Of a stretch of 64,000 nucleotides of DNA, positions 35,096 to 43,838 are shown in pieces (within the stretch, counting starts at the first letter, position 1; each line of letters starts with the position of its first letter). Under the pieces are notes generated by a model. The model was given only the letters and a program-made list of their open reading frames with translations. It made no database searches and was not told where the DNA came from. The stretch lies in contig OY969422.1 of assembly GCA_963699215.1 (NCBI GenBank), positions 1,240,001 through 1,304,000 of the forward strand. Direction: 5' to 3'. Position numbers and translations under genes: made by a program. Origin of the DNA: VRUE01 sp963699215. GTDB taxonomy: Bacteria > Actinomycetota > Thermoleophilia > Solirubrobacterales > 70-9.

Positions 35096-35800
35096 ATGGC
35101 CGCCAAGGCGGAGAAGGAGCTGCTGCGGATGGGGGAGCTGGCCGAGGCCTCCGGCGTGCCGGTGCCGACGATCAAGCACTACCTGCGCGAGGGACTCTTG
35201 CCCGAGCCGGTGAAGACGAGCCGCAACATGGCCTACTACTCGCCCGAGTTCGTCGACCGGATCAGGCTGATCAAGCAGCTGCAGGAGGAGCGCTTCATGC
35301 CGCTGAAGGCGATCAAGTCGGTGCTCGACGAGGACCCCGAGCGAGCCCGCGCCCTGGTCGAGCTGGAGGATCGCATCCTCGAGCGCGCCCTCGGCGGCGA
35401 GCGAACCCGCACCAGCGCCGCCGAGGTCCGCGAGCGCTACGGCGTCCCCAAGGAGGTGCTCGACCGGCTCGAGGAGATCGAGGTCCTCAGCCCCAACAGC
35501 CGTGGCTACTCGCCTTCGGACATCAAGATCATCGAGGCGATCGGCCGCTTCCGTGCCGGCGGCTACGACGAGCAGATCGGCTTCACCGTCTACGACACGC
35601 TGCGCTACAAGAAGGCGCTCGAAGAGCTGGTTGGCCAGGAGGTCGAGATGGTGATGGACCGCCTAGCCGGCGAGGTCCCACCGGAGCGCGTGGTCGAGAT
35701 GCTCGAATCCGGCTCCCAGCCCCTCCAAGACCTCATAGCCGCCCTGCACACGAAGTTGCTGGTGGCGGAGCTGGAGCGCCACCGCGCCGGCCGCGGCTAA
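35096..35800 (+). CDS. MerR family transcriptional regulator
   Basis: 234 residues from the ATG at 35096. The N-terminal winged helix is MGELAEASGVPVPTIKHYLREGLLPEPVKTSRNMAYYSPEFVDRIRLIKQL, followed by a second MerR-like helical unit (SPSDIKIIEAIGRFRAGGYDEQIGFT). There is no cysteine-rich metal-binding tail, so a metal signal is unlikely. As the last gene of the acyl-CoA operon, 4 bp after CaiB, it is the likely local regulator. Palindromic element 4 follows immediately. Confidence 0.92.
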   Translation: MAAKAEKELLRMGELAEASGVPVPTIKHYLREGLLPEPVKTSRNMAYYSPEFVDRIRLIKQLQEERFMPLKAIKSVLDEDPERARALVELEDRILERALGGERTRTSAAEVRERYGVPKEVLDRLEEIEVLSPNSRGYSPSDIKIIEAIGRFRAGGYDEQIGFTVYDTLRYKKALEELVGQEVEMVMDRLAGEVPPERVVEMLESGSQPLQDLIAALHTKLLVAELERHRAGRG

Positions 35801-35845
35801 CGAGCTCTCGCTTTCCCGTCCTATGGGCGGGTAACTGAGAGCTCG
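35801..35845. repeat. Palindromic element 4, between convergent genes
   Basis: Arms CGAGCTCTC (35801-35809) and GAGAGCTCG (35837-35845) enclose a 27-nt loop containing a second hairpin, CCCGTCC-TAT-GGGCGGG (35815-35831). It starts on the base after the MerR TAA and ends 4 bp before the stop of the convergent epimerase gene, so it can act as a two-way terminator. The loop carries CTATGGG followed by GTAACT, like element 1. Confidence 0.7.
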
Positions 35846-35849
35846 GCGC

Positions 35850-36827
35850 TCAGTTGGCGTTCCGCAGCTCGGCTAGGCCCTGCTCGTGGCTGACGATCGG
35901 CTGGTAGCCGAGCTCGGCACGGGCCTTGGAGATGTCGATCGTGCACTCCTGCGTGAGGAGCCAGGAGCGGAAGGTGGTCATCGGCGGCGTGCCGCTCAGT
36001 GGCAGGACCTTCCAGGCGGTCTCCGCCACGCGGGCCAATGGCGCCGCGGTCCAGGCGGGGAGGCTGCGGTCGGGGGGCTCAACCCTCTGCGTCTGCAGCA
36101 GCGCCGTGACGAACTCGCGGAAGACGACCGGCTCGCCGTCGGTGACGAAGTACGCCTCGCCGGGCCGGCCCTTCTCGGCCGCCAGCAGCAGGCCCTCGAC
36201 GACGTTGTCGACGTGGGTCGTGTCGGTGATGTTGCGCCCGCCGCCGACCCAGGCCCATTTGCCCGCTTCGACCGTCTCGACCATCTCGGGCAGCAGCGTC
36301 GTGTCGCCCTTGCCCCAGACGAAGCGCGGTCGCAGCGCAACCGTCTCGAAGCCCTCGCGGCTGGCATCGCGCACCTCCCGCTCGGCCCGTGCCTTGGTCG
36401 CCGGGTAGGGCGCCCGCGAGTCGGAGCGCAGCGGCGCCGTCTCGTCGACGTGGACCAGCGGCTCGCCGGCCATCAGCGCGGCCTCGGTTCCGCAGTGGAC
36501 GAAGCGCCGCACGCCGGCCTCGGCGCAGGCCGCGAGCACGTTGCGGGTGCCCTCGACGTTGCCCCGTTCGAAGTCGGCCCACGAGCCCCACTCGCCCAGG
36601 TGGGCGGCGAGGTGGAAGGCGACGCCGGTTCCGGCGGTGGCGGCCGCGAGCGAGGCGCGATCGCCGATGTCGCCGCGGACCGGCTCCGCCCCCAGCTCGG
36701 CGACGCGCCGCTCGGCGGCGTCGGAGCGGGCCAGCGCCCGCACGGGACGACCTTCGCTGACCAGCCGCTCCACCAGCTTGCCGCCGATGAACCCCGACCC
36801 GCCGGTTACGAAGGCTGCCTCTGCCAT
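35850..36827 (-). CDS. NAD-dependent epimerase/dehydratase (3-beta-HSD-like extended SDR)
   Basis: 325 residues. The Rossmann motif is FVTGGSGFIGGKLVERLVSEG, with the catalytic Tyr/Lys in APYPATKARAEREV. VALRPRFVWGKGDTTLLPEMV and TTHVDNVVEGLLLAAEKG match the extended-SDR group close to 3-beta-hydroxysteroid dehydrogenases and sterol-4-alpha-carboxylate decarboxylases. Substrate unknown. It converges with the MerR gene across palindromic element 4. Confidence 0.9.
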   Translation of the reverse strand: MAEAAFVTGGSGFIGGKLVERLVSEGRPVRALARSDAAERRVAELGAEPVRGDIGDRASLAAATAGTGVAFHLAAHLGEWGSWADFERGNVEGTRNVLAACAEAGVRRFVHCGTEAALMAGEPLVHVDETAPLRSDSRAPYPATKARAEREVRDASREGFETVALRPRFVWGKGDTTLLPEMVETVEAGKWAWVGGGRNITDTTHVDNVVEGLLLAAEKGRPGEAYFVTDGEPVVFREFVTALLQTQRVEPPDRSLPAWTAAPLARVAETAWKVLPLSGTPPMTTFRSWLLTQECTIDISKARAELGYQPIVSHEQGLAELRNAN

Positions 36828-36858
36828 CGGGGGCGATGTTAGCCCGCTTCACCGCGAG

Positions 36859-37455
36859 CTAGCCCAAGATGTGGTCGACGATCGTGATGCACCCGGAGAC
36901 GCGTCCCGGGCTTTCCTCGCCAGCGGGATCCGCACGGAGCGCTGTCCAGCATCCGGAGCCATCGACCCTGACGATGTACTCGACCACGCCGCTGAGCTGA
37001 TCGTCATAGCGCTCGCAGGTCCAGATGTCGCCGTCGGCGCGCAGACACGACTGGGTGGTGGCGAGATCGCCGGTGCCCACCGAGTGGCCGAGGGACAGGC
37101 CGTCCACACCGAGGATCGGCGAGGGCCGTGCCGCGACCAGCCCGAGAGCGAAGACGAGGCCGAGCGTGCTCGCCACGGACAGCACGACCGTGCGGCGCGA
37201 CCGCGGGTGGCGGATGGGGTCGACCGCCCGCGCAAGGCGTTTCTTGCCGTAAAAGGTCCTTGCCCACCACGAGTCCGGTGGGGCGAGCGAGACCGCCGCG
37301 ACTATCCACGTCAGGCCAAGCGTGACCAGACCCACGAGGAAGAGCGAAACTCGGTTCTTCAAGAGGGTGACGATCCCCGCGGGGACCAGTAACAGCACCC
37401 ACGCGCTGGCAACGCCGAGGATCAGCGCTTCGAGCCCCAGCCTCGCAACGACCAT
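36859..37455 (-). CDS. Hypothetical membrane protein
   Basis: 198 residues with three likely membrane segments: LILGVASAWVLLLVPAGIVTLL, LFLVGLVTLGLTWIVAAVSLA and VVLSVASTLGLVFALGLVAA. The C-terminal part (about 90 residues) would be outside and has four cysteines (QSCLRAD, TCERYDD, GCWTALR, GCITIVD), suggesting two disulfides. No family is recognised. It is divergent from the SDR at 37512. Confidence 0.7.
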   Translation of the reverse strand: MVVARLGLEALILGVASAWVLLLVPAGIVTLLKNRVSLFLVGLVTLGLTWIVAAVSLAPPDSWWARTFYGKKRLARAVDPIRHPRSRRTVVLSVASTLGLVFALGLVAARPSPILGVDGLSLGHSVGTGDLATTQSCLRADGDIWTCERYDDQLSGVVEYIVRVDGSGCWTALRADPAGEESPGRVSGCITIVDHILG

Positions 37456-37511
37456 GGGCGGAATACTGGCTGATCGATTGCGGCGAAGCGGAGCGATGTA
37501 GCCTGCGCGCC

Positions 37512-38351
37512 GTGAAGTCGGTTCTGATCACGGGGGCGTCGACGGGCATTGGGCGGGCGACCGCGCTGCATCTCGACGCCGCCGGCTGGCGGGTCTTCGC
37601 CGGGGTGCGCAAGGAGGCAGATGTCGAGTCCCTGCGCGCGGCCGGCTCGGAGCGGCTGGTGCCGCTGCTCCTCGACGTCACCGACGCCGGGCAGATCGAC
37701 GCCGCGGCGGAGCGGGTCGCCGCCGAGGTGGGGGGCACCGGTCTCGACGGGCTCGTCAACAACGCCGGCGTCTCCCTGCCGAGCCCGCTGGAGACGATGC
37801 CGATTGAGGACTTCCGGCAGCAGGTCGAGGTCAACCTGACCGCGCAGGTCGCGGTGACCCAGGCGCTGCTGCCGCAGATCCGGATGGCGAGAGGACGCAT
37901 TGTCTTCATCAGCTCGATCGGCGGGCGGATCGCCTTCCCGTTCACCGGCGCCTACCACGCGGCCAAGTTCGGGATCGAGGCCGTCGGGGACGTCTTCCGC
38001 CGCGAGCTGCATAGCGCCGGTATCTCGGTCTCGGTGGTCGAGCCGGGCTCGATCGCCACGGCGATCTGGGATCGTGGCGAGCAGGCGGCCGACGAGATCG
38101 GCGCCCGCTCGCCCGCCCGCGAAGAGCTGTACGGGAAGGCGATCGCCCGCTACCGCAAGCTGATCAGGAACACCGCGGATCGGGGAATCCCAGCCGAGAA
38201 GGTCGCCGCCGTCATCGAGCACGCTCTCGCTGCGAGCCGGCCGCGGACCCGCTACCTGGTGGGCCGCGACGCCAAGGTCCAGGCGCGCCTCAAGTACTTC
38301 ATCCCGACCCGCGTCTTCGACCGGATCCTGATCCGCGTCATGGGCCTCTAG
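37512..38351 (+). CDS. Short-chain dehydrogenase
   Basis: 279 residues of a classical SDR. The motifs are VLITGASTGIGRATALHLDAAG, LVNNAGVSLPSPLE, the catalytic Ser in FISSIGGRIAFPF and YHAAKFGIEAVGDVFRREL. The C-terminal IATAIWDRGEQAADEIG resembles retinol-dehydrogenase-like SDRs. The start is GTG. The 3' end overlaps the convergent cyclase/AAA gene by 4 bp. Substrate unknown. Confidence 0.9.
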   Translation: MKSVLITGASTGIGRATALHLDAAGWRVFAGVRKEADVESLRAAGSERLVPLLLDVTDAGQIDAAAERVAAEVGGTGLDGLVNNAGVSLPSPLETMPIEDFRQQVEVNLTAQVAVTQALLPQIRMARGRIVFISSIGGRIAFPFTGAYHAAKFGIEAVGDVFRRELHSAGISVSVVEPGSIATAIWDRGEQAADEIGARSPAREELYGKAIARYRKLIRNTADRGIPAEKVAAVIEHALAASRPRTRYLVGRDAKVQARLKYFIPTRVFDRILIRVMGL

Positions 38352-41300
38352 CGGGCAGCGGCGCCGAGCCCCTCGCGCTCGGCTTCGACCGCGGCGAGCG
38401 TCGTCAGCGAGCCCGTCTCCGTGGCGATCGCCGCCGCCTCGTCGAGCGCCTCGCGGGCGCCCTCGCGGCCGGTGGCGGCGCGGGCGCGGCCAAGCGCCAG
38501 CAGCGTCAGCGGCAGCGACCAGAGGAGCTCCCGCTTGCGCGCGATCTCCGCCGCCCAAGCGGCGAGCTGAAGGGCCTCCTCGGCCCGCCCGACGCCGGTC
38601 AGGGCCTGGGCTCGCACCGCGGCCCGCCAGGCCTCCTGCTCGTCGCCGCCGTCCATCGCTTCGCGGTGCAGCCGCTCGGCCTCTTCGAAGGATTTCAGCG
38701 CTTCCTCGTAGTCCTCCGCCGCGAGCTGGGCGGTGCCCAGATTCCCCAGCGCGAGGCTGCGTGAGAAGACGTCGCCGAGCCGCTCGGTCAGATCGCAGTT
38801 GCGTCGGCCCACCGCTACCCCGGCGTCGGGCTTGCCCTGCATCGCGAAGAGCAGCGTCTTCGTGCCGCGGTTCCAGCTCGCGGTCTCCGGGTCGCCCTGC
38901 TCCTCGGCGATCTGCAGCCCCCTCTCCAGCAGCCGCTCGCACTCCGCGAGCTCTTCGCGCTCGCGCCGCACGATCGCCTTCGCGCCGAAGGCCCAGGCCA
39001 CGGGGGAGCCGATGATGATCCCGGCGCCGACGCTGTGATCGTCTCCGGCCAGCTCGAGCACCTCGTCCGCGGCCCGGTCGAGGTCCTCGAACCTCGCCGC
39101 GCAGAGATAGGCGTACGCCCCCGCCGCCCGGATCGCGACCCGGAGGTGGTGGTCGCCAGACTCGTCGGCGAGCCGTTTCGCCTCGGCGACGCCGGCGATC
39201 CATTCCGTCGTCGTCTGCTCGAGCCCGGGACGGGCGAACCGCAGCATCTGCAGCAGCGCCAGCGAGCGCAGGTCGCCGACCCTCCGCGCGATCGCCTCCG
39301 CCTCCCCCTCCAGCCGCGCGACCCTCTCGCGTTCCATCCCCAGGCGCCAGGCGTAGTCGAGCTGTAGGAGGCGCGAGGAGACGGCGAGCGCGTCGGTCTC
39401 CTCGCTCTCCTCCTCGAGGCCCTCGACCAGGTCGGTCACCCTCTGCCACATGCGGAGGGCGTCGTGGGGCTGGCTGTGGCCGGCCCAGTGCGCGGCCCGT
39501 GCGGCCCACCTCGCCGCCTCGAGCTTCTCGCCGCCCTGCTCCATGTGGCTGGAGATCAGCGCCGCCATCTCGTCCTGGCGATCCGGGTTGAGCTCGGCCA
39601 TCGCCCGGGCCGTCGCGGCGTGGGTCTTCGCCCGCTGCTCGGCGAGCTGGGTGCCGTAGGCGACCTCCCGGGTCAGCGGGTGGCGGAAGGCGAACACGCG
39701 GCTGGGATAGACCTCCGTCTCGTAGAGAAAGCCCGCGACGATCAGCTCGTGCAGCGGCGCTTCGCGCTCCCCCTGGTCCGTCAGGCCCGAGATCGGCCCC
39801 AGGGTGCTCTCGCCGACCTCCTTGCCGGCAACCGAGGCCGCCTGCAGGAGCCGCTTGGCTTCGGGTCGAAGCCGGTCGATCCGGGCCGCCAGCACCGTCT
39901 GCACGCTGGCCGGCACGCCAGCGTCCTCAACCGGGCGGGCCAGCCGGTAGGCGCCCCGCTCGCCCTCCAGGTTGCCGGCCTCGGCGAGGGCTCGCACGAT
40001 CTCCTCGATGAAGAACGGGTTGCCCTCGGTGCGCTCGTGGATCAGCTCGGCGAGGCCGTCGAGCGAGGGGTCCTCGCCGGCCAGGTCGCGCAGCAGCTCG
40101 CCCGTGTCCGCCGCACCCAGCGGCTCCAGCTCGATCTCGTGGTAGCTCGGCGGACCGCTCCAGCCCCGCGTGTACTCGGGACGGAAGTTGACGATGACGA
40201 ACGTCTTCGTCTCCTCGACGGCGTCGAGGAGGTCGCCGAGCATGGCCGCGCTGCCCTCGTCGATCCAGTGCAGGTCCTCGACGATGGTGACGATCGGCTC
40301 GCGACGGTTGGGGGCGCGGACCAAGCGGCAGACGATGGAGCGCAGCGCCCGCTGGTGCGCCTCGGCACTGAGCTGCGGTGCCGGTCGGTCCGGGTCCGGC
40401 ACGCCGAGGAAGTCGAACAGCACCGGCAGGTCGTCGACGAACTCGGGGTCGAGCAGCAGCGCCCGCCCGGCGATCTTCTCGCGGACGATCCGCTCCGGAT
40501 CGCCATCGACTATGCCGAAGTAGGCGCGCAGCATCTGCAGCACCGGCATGAAGGGGATCTCGCGTCCGTGCGATTGGGCCTGTGCTTCGAAGACCTCGAC
40601 CCCCCCGGCGCGTGCGTGCTCGGCGAACTCGTGGCAGAGGCGGCTCTTGCCGACCCCCGGCTCGGCGACGATCCCGACCGCGGCCCCCTCGCCGGCCCGG
40701 GCCCGCTCCAGACCCTCCTCCAGCGCCGCCGTCTCCTCGCTGCGGCCGACGAAGCGCGAGAAGCCGCGCTCGCGCGAGAGGTCGAGCCGCGAGCGCGCCG
40801 AGCCGACCCCGGCCAGCTCGAAGACGCGCACCGGCAGGCTCGCCCCCTTGATCTCGAACTCGCCCAGGTCCTCCAGCTCGAGGAACCCGTGGGAGAGCTC
40901 CGCCGCGGCTTCGGTCAGATAGGCCTTGCCCGGCTCGGCCAGCGCCTCCATCCGCTGTGCCAGGCCGACCGTGTGGCCGATCGCGGTGTAGGCCCCATCG
41001 CCCCCGCCGATTGCGCCGGCGACCACCTCGCCCGAGTTGATCCCGATCCGGGCGGAGAAGTTGAGCCCGTGCTTGCGACGCAGCTCGGCGGCGTACTCGG
41101 CGATGTCGTCGAGCATGCGCAGCGCCGCGTAACAGGCGCGCCGCGCGTGGTCCTCGTGGGCGACCGGAGCGCCGAAGACGGCCATGATCCCGTCGCCGGT
41201 GAATTTGTCGACGGTGCCCTCGAAGCGGCGCACCTCGTCGGCGAGGATCGAGAAGAAGCCCTGCATGATCCGGCGCCACTCCTCCGGATCGTGCTGCTCG

Positions 41301-41389
41301 GCCAGGTCCATCGAGCCCTTGACGTCGGCGAAGAGCACGGTGACCTGCTTGCGCTCACCGTCGACCTCGATGCGATCCACACTGCTCAC
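38348..41389 (-). CDS. Adenylate/guanylate cyclase domain, AAA ATPase and TPR multidomain protein
   Basis: 1013 residues. Residues 10-185 are a class III nucleotide cyclase domain: VTVLFADVKGSMDLAE and KFTGDGIMAVFGAP supply the metal-binding Asp pair, and ARIGINSGEVVAGAIGG follows. Residues about 210-480 are an AAA_16/STAND-like ATPase with FVGRSEETAAL, Walker A AEPGVGKSRL and Walker B VTIVEDLHWIDEG. The rest is a TPR-like helical array (LALGNLGTAQLAAEDYEEALKSFEEAERLH). The architecture is common in actinobacteria. It probably integrates protein partners with cyclic nucleotide output; neither signal nor product is known. Confidence 0.92.
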   Translation of the reverse strand: MSSVDRIEVDGERKQVTVLFADVKGSMDLAEQHDPEEWRRIMQGFFSILADEVRRFEGTVDKFTGDGIMAVFGAPVAHEDHARRACYAALRMLDDIAEYAAELRRKHGLNFSARIGINSGEVVAGAIGGGDGAYTAIGHTVGLAQRMEALAEPGKAYLTEAAAELSHGFLELEDLGEFEIKGASLPVRVFELAGVGSARSRLDLSRERGFSRFVGRSEETAALEEGLERARAGEGAAVGIVAEPGVGKSRLCHEFAEHARAGGVEVFEAQAQSHGREIPFMPVLQMLRAYFGIVDGDPERIVREKIAGRALLLDPEFVDDLPVLFDFLGVPDPDRPAPQLSAEAHQRALRSIVCRLVRAPNRREPIVTIVEDLHWIDEGSAAMLGDLLDAVEETKTFVIVNFRPEYTRGWSGPPSYHEIELEPLGAADTGELLRDLAGEDPSLDGLAELIHERTEGNPFFIEEIVRALAEAGNLEGERGAYRLARPVEDAGVPASVQTVLAARIDRLRPEAKRLLQAASVAGKEVGESTLGPISGLTDQGEREAPLHELIVAGFLYETEVYPSRVFAFRHPLTREVAYGTQLAEQRAKTHAATARAMAELNPDRQDEMAALISSHMEQGGEKLEAARWAARAAHWAGHSQPHDALRMWQRVTDLVEGLEEESEETDALAVSSRLLQLDYAWRLGMERERVARLEGEAEAIARRVGDLRSLALLQMLRFARPGLEQTTTEWIAGVAEAKRLADESGDHHLRVAIRAAGAYAYLCAARFEDLDRAADEVLELAGDDHSVGAGIIIGSPVAWAFGAKAIVRREREELAECERLLERGLQIAEEQGDPETASWNRGTKTLLFAMQGKPDAGVAVGRRNCDLTERLGDVFSRSLALGNLGTAQLAAEDYEEALKSFEEAERLHREAMDGGDEQEAWRAAVRAQALTGVGRAEEALQLAAWAAEIARKRELLWSLPLTLLALGRARAATGREGAREALDEAAAIATETGSLTTLAAVEAEREGLGAAAR

Positions 41390-41443
41390 AGACCCTCAAT
41401 CGTACGCCCCGCAGCCACCTATACTGGCCATTGCCAAACCGAT

Positions 41444-41457
41444 TGACTGGTCAGTCA
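41444..41457. promoter_or_regulatory. TetR-type operator before the nitrilase-TetR genes
   Basis: TGACTG-GT-CAGTCA is a perfect 6+6 dyad with a 2-bp centre. It lies 20 bp before the nitrilase start and downstream of a TATACT hexamer at 41420-41425, a place where binding would block transcription. The TetR gene at 42314 is the obvious candidate ligand. Confidence 0.55.
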
Positions 41458-41477
41458 GCCAGTGAGGAGGATTCGAA

Positions 41478-42311
41478 GTGCGTGCAGCAGCGGTGCAGCT
41501 GAATTCGAATGGGGACAAGGCACGGAACCTGGCCGTCGCCGAGCGGCTGGTGCGCGCCGCGGCGGCCGACGGCGCCGAGCTCGTCTCGCTGCCCGAGAAG
41601 TGGAACCTGCTCGCGGCCGGGGAGGAGATGGCGGCGGGCGCCGAGACGCTCGACGGGCCCAGCCTCTCCGCCGCCCGCTCCTGGGCGCGCGAGCTGGGCA
41701 TCCACCTGCTCGCCGGCAGCGTCGCCGAGCGGGGCGCGGACGGTGGCAAGGCGTTCAACACCTCGGTCCTGATCGGCCCCGACGGCTCCGACCTCGCCAT
41801 CTATCGCAAGATCCACATGTTCGACGTCGAGGCCGGCGGAGTCGAGTACCGCGAGTCCGACCACGAGCAGGCGGGCGGCGAGATCGTCTCCGCGTCGGTC
41901 GACGGTCTCGAGCTGGGTCTCACCGTCTGCTACGACCTGCGCTTCCCCGAGCTGTACCGGATCCTCGCCGTGCGCGGCGCCCGCCTGATCGCCGTCCCCT
42001 CGGCCTTCACCGCGGCCACCGGCCGCGATCACTGGGAGGTGCTGCTGAGGGCTCGCGCGATCGAGAACCAGGTCTTCGTCGTCGCCGCCAACCAGTTCGG
42101 TAAGGCCCCGCCCCACTACAGCTCCTACGGGCGCTCGGCGATAGTCGACCCCTGGGGCGTTGTGCTCGCCACCGCGCCGGACGAGGAGTGCTTCGTCGCC
42201 GCCGAGCTCGACTTCGTGGTCCAGGAGCAGACGAGGGAGCGGCTGCCCTCGCTGGCGAGTCGTCGTCCCCAGGCCTACGTCTGGCCGCAGCTGCAGGAGG
42301 TGCACGCCTAG
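41478..42311 (+). CDS. Carbon-nitrogen hydrolase (nitrilase superfamily)
   Basis: 277 residues from a GTG, preceded by GAGGAGG. The Glu-Lys-Cys triad is visible: LVSLPEKWN (Glu), AIYRKIHMFDVE (Lys) and GLTVCYDLRFPELYR (Cys). The pattern and length match the NIT1/NIT2-like branch, which hydrolyses omega-amides and deaminated glutathione. The precise substrate is not assigned. The TetR gene follows after 2 bp. Confidence 0.92.
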   Translation: MRAAAVQLNSNGDKARNLAVAERLVRAAAADGAELVSLPEKWNLLAAGEEMAAGAETLDGPSLSAARSWARELGIHLLAGSVAERGADGGKAFNTSVLIGPDGSDLAIYRKIHMFDVEAGGVEYRESDHEQAGGEIVSASVDGLELGLTVCYDLRFPELYRILAVRGARLIAVPSAFTAATGRDHWEVLLRARAIENQVFVVAANQFGKAPPHYSSYGRSAIVDPWGVVLATAPDEECFVAAELDFVVQEQTRERLPSLASRRPQAYVWPQLQEVHA

Positions 42312-42313
42312 CG

Positions 42314-42916
42314 ATGGCCTCAAAAGCCCCTCCGATAGAGAAGCGACGCCAGATCCTCGACGCGGCAATCCGCGTCTTCGCCCGCCAGGGCTTTCACTCG
42401 ACCCGCGTGGCCGACATCGCCGACGAGGCCGGGGTCGCCTATGGGCTCGTCTACCACTACTTCAAGTCGAAGGACGAGGTCCTCAACGAGCTCTTCAGCG
42501 AGCGCTGGTCGTTGCTGCTGGCGGCGATCGAGGAGGCCGATCGCAGCGAGGCGGCGCCGCGTGCCAAGCTCGAGGCGGTCGCCGGCTTCATCGTCGACTC
42601 CTACCGCCACGACCCGGAGCTGATGAAGGTGATCATCGTCGAGGTCACCCGCGCCGCCAACTCCTTCGGCCGTACCCACCTGGCGGAGATCCGCCGCGCC
42701 TACGACTCGATTGCCAAGATCGTCGCCGAGGGGCAGAGCACCCACGCCTTCCGTCGCGACATCGACCCCAACTTCGCCTCGATGTCCTTCTACGGGGCGA
42801 TCGAGCAGCTGCTCTCGGGCTGGATCTTCGACCTGATCCCCGCCTCCGACACCGACTTCGCCCAGGCAAAGACTCTTGTCACGGCCACGATCTGCGACGG
42901 CCTCGAGCCTCGATAG
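42314..42916 (+). CDS. TetR/AcrR family transcriptional regulator
   Basis: 200 residues from the ATG at 42314. The DNA-binding helices are RRQILDAAIRVFARQGFHSTRVADIADEAGVAYGLVYHYFKSKDEVLNELF, typical of TetR proteins. The C-terminal ligand domain (KLEAVAGFIVDSYRHDPELMKVIIVEVTRA) resembles regulators of fatty acid genes such as FadR-type TetRs. It forms an operon with the nitrilase and probably binds the TGACTG dyad upstream. Confidence 0.93.
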   Translation: MASKAPPIEKRRQILDAAIRVFARQGFHSTRVADIADEAGVAYGLVYHYFKSKDEVLNELFSERWSLLLAAIEEADRSEAAPRAKLEAVAGFIVDSYRHDPELMKVIIVEVTRAANSFGRTHLAEIRRAYDSIAKIVAEGQSTHAFRRDIDPNFASMSFYGAIEQLLSGWIFDLIPASDTDFAQAKTLVTATICDGLEPR

Positions 42917-42936
42917 GTAAGGTCGGGCCGACGGCC

Positions 42937-43071
42937 ATGGAAAACGACATCGTCAAACGACTCGTCTGGAGCGGCCTGCTGGCCGGGGCCGGGGCGCTCG
43001 CCAGCATTGCCGCGACGAGGCTTGCCGCGATCGTCTACCGGCGGGTCTTCGAAGAGGATCCCCCAGAGTAG
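42937..43071 (+). CDS. Small membrane protein
   Basis: 44 residues from the ATG at 42937: MENDIVKRLVWSGLLAGAG, then a single hydrophobic stretch and the acidic end RRVFEEDPPE. It is 7 bp upstream of the holin-like gene. The same order (tiny protein, holin-like protein, DUF3618 protein) suggests one envelope cassette. No function is known. Confidence 0.65.
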   Translation: MENDIVKRLVWSGLLAGAGALASIAATRLAAIVYRRVFEEDPPE

Positions 43072-43078
43072 GTTGGCG

Positions 43079-43537
43079 ATGGCGATGGCAGATTCCACCC
43101 AGACGCCGCCGCCCGAGCCCGACGACCGCTCGGTCGCCGAGCTCGTCTTCGACGTATCCGAACGGGCCTCGTCGCTGGTCCGTGAGGAGATCGAGCTCGC
43201 CAAAGCGGAGATAAGCGAGAAAGTCGGCAAGATCCTGCGCGGCTCGGTGGTCGGCATCGCCGCCGGCACCTTCGCCTTCCTCGCCCTGATCCTGATCATG
43301 GAGGGGGTGGCCTGGTTGCTGGCCGAAGAGGTCTTCGACGGCAACGCCTGGCCGGGCTTCTTCGTCGAGGCGGCGATCTTCCTGTTGATCGCGGCCGGTG
43401 CCGGTCTCTTCGCCTACCGCTCGGTGCAGGCCGGCGCGCCGCCGGTTCCCGAGCAGGCGATCGAGGAGGCGAAGCAGATCAAGAGCACGCTGGAAGGCGA
43501 GCGCGAGACGCCGACGCCAGCGGGGGAGCCGAAATGA
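43079..43537 (+). CDS. Phage-holin-like (DUF1469, Actinobacterial holin-X) membrane protein
   Basis: 152 residues. The N-terminal amphipathic helix VAELVFDVSERASSLVREEIELAKAEISEKVGKI is followed by two membrane segments (GIAAGTFAFLALILIMEGVAWLL and FFVEAAIFLLIAAGAGLFAY), the arrangement of holin superfamily III proteins found in actinobacterial chromosomes. These are not phage lysis genes in this setting. An envelope-associated role is usually assumed but unproven. It overlaps the DUF3618 gene by 4 bp. Confidence 0.88.
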   Translation: MAMADSTQTPPPEPDDRSVAELVFDVSERASSLVREEIELAKAEISEKVGKILRGSVVGIAAGTFAFLALILIMEGVAWLLAEEVFDGNAWPGFFVEAAIFLLIAAGAGLFAYRSVQAGAPPVPEQAIEEAKQIKSTLEGERETPTPAGEPK

Positions 43538-43785
43538 GCAGTCGCCCGGAGCTCCCTCGCCCCACGACCACCGGCCTCCCCGGTCGCTCCCCGGCGGAGA
43601 TCCGCCGCAACATCGACCTGCAGCGACAGGACCTCGGCCGCTCGGTCGAAGCCCTGCGCGGACGCGTCGCCGAGCTGACCGACTGGCGCCGTCAGGTGCG
43701 CGAGCACCGCAGCCAGCTGATCGTCGGCGCCGCCGCAGCGGGCTTTGCCTTGGGCGGCCTGATGATGCTACGCCGCCGCCGCTAG
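43534..43785 (+). CDS. DUF3618 family protein
   Basis: 83 residues. The DUF3618 motif is PGRSPAEIRRNIDLQRQDLGRSVEALRGRV, a helical region, followed by one membrane segment (LIVGAAAAGFALGGLMML) and a final Arg cluster. DUF3618 proteins regularly sit beside holin-like DUF1469 proteins in actinobacteria. The biochemical role is unknown. The start codon overlaps the upstream stop (ATGA). Confidence 0.88.
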   Translation: MSSRPELPRPTTTGLPGRSPAEIRRNIDLQRQDLGRSVEALRGRVAELTDWRRQVREHRSQLIVGAAAAGFALGGLMMLRRRR

Positions 43786-43838
43786 CCGGCGCTCGTCGAG
43801 ACACCGTTCTCCGCGGCCGCAGAATTGTGGCCCGGCCC

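Noticed and set aside
39464..41446. A 660-codon plus-strand open frame opposite the cyclase/AAA/TPR gene.
   Set aside because: It has no recognisable domain; the minus-strand protein has complete cyclase and Walker motifs. Similar shadows occur opposite bioB, the FprA-like reductase and others.
43079..43785. Reading the holin-like gene as part of a prophage lysis cassette.
   Set aside because: The neighbours are a DUF3618 protein and a tiny membrane protein, a common chromosomal actinobacterial grouping, with no endolysin or phage genes nearby.
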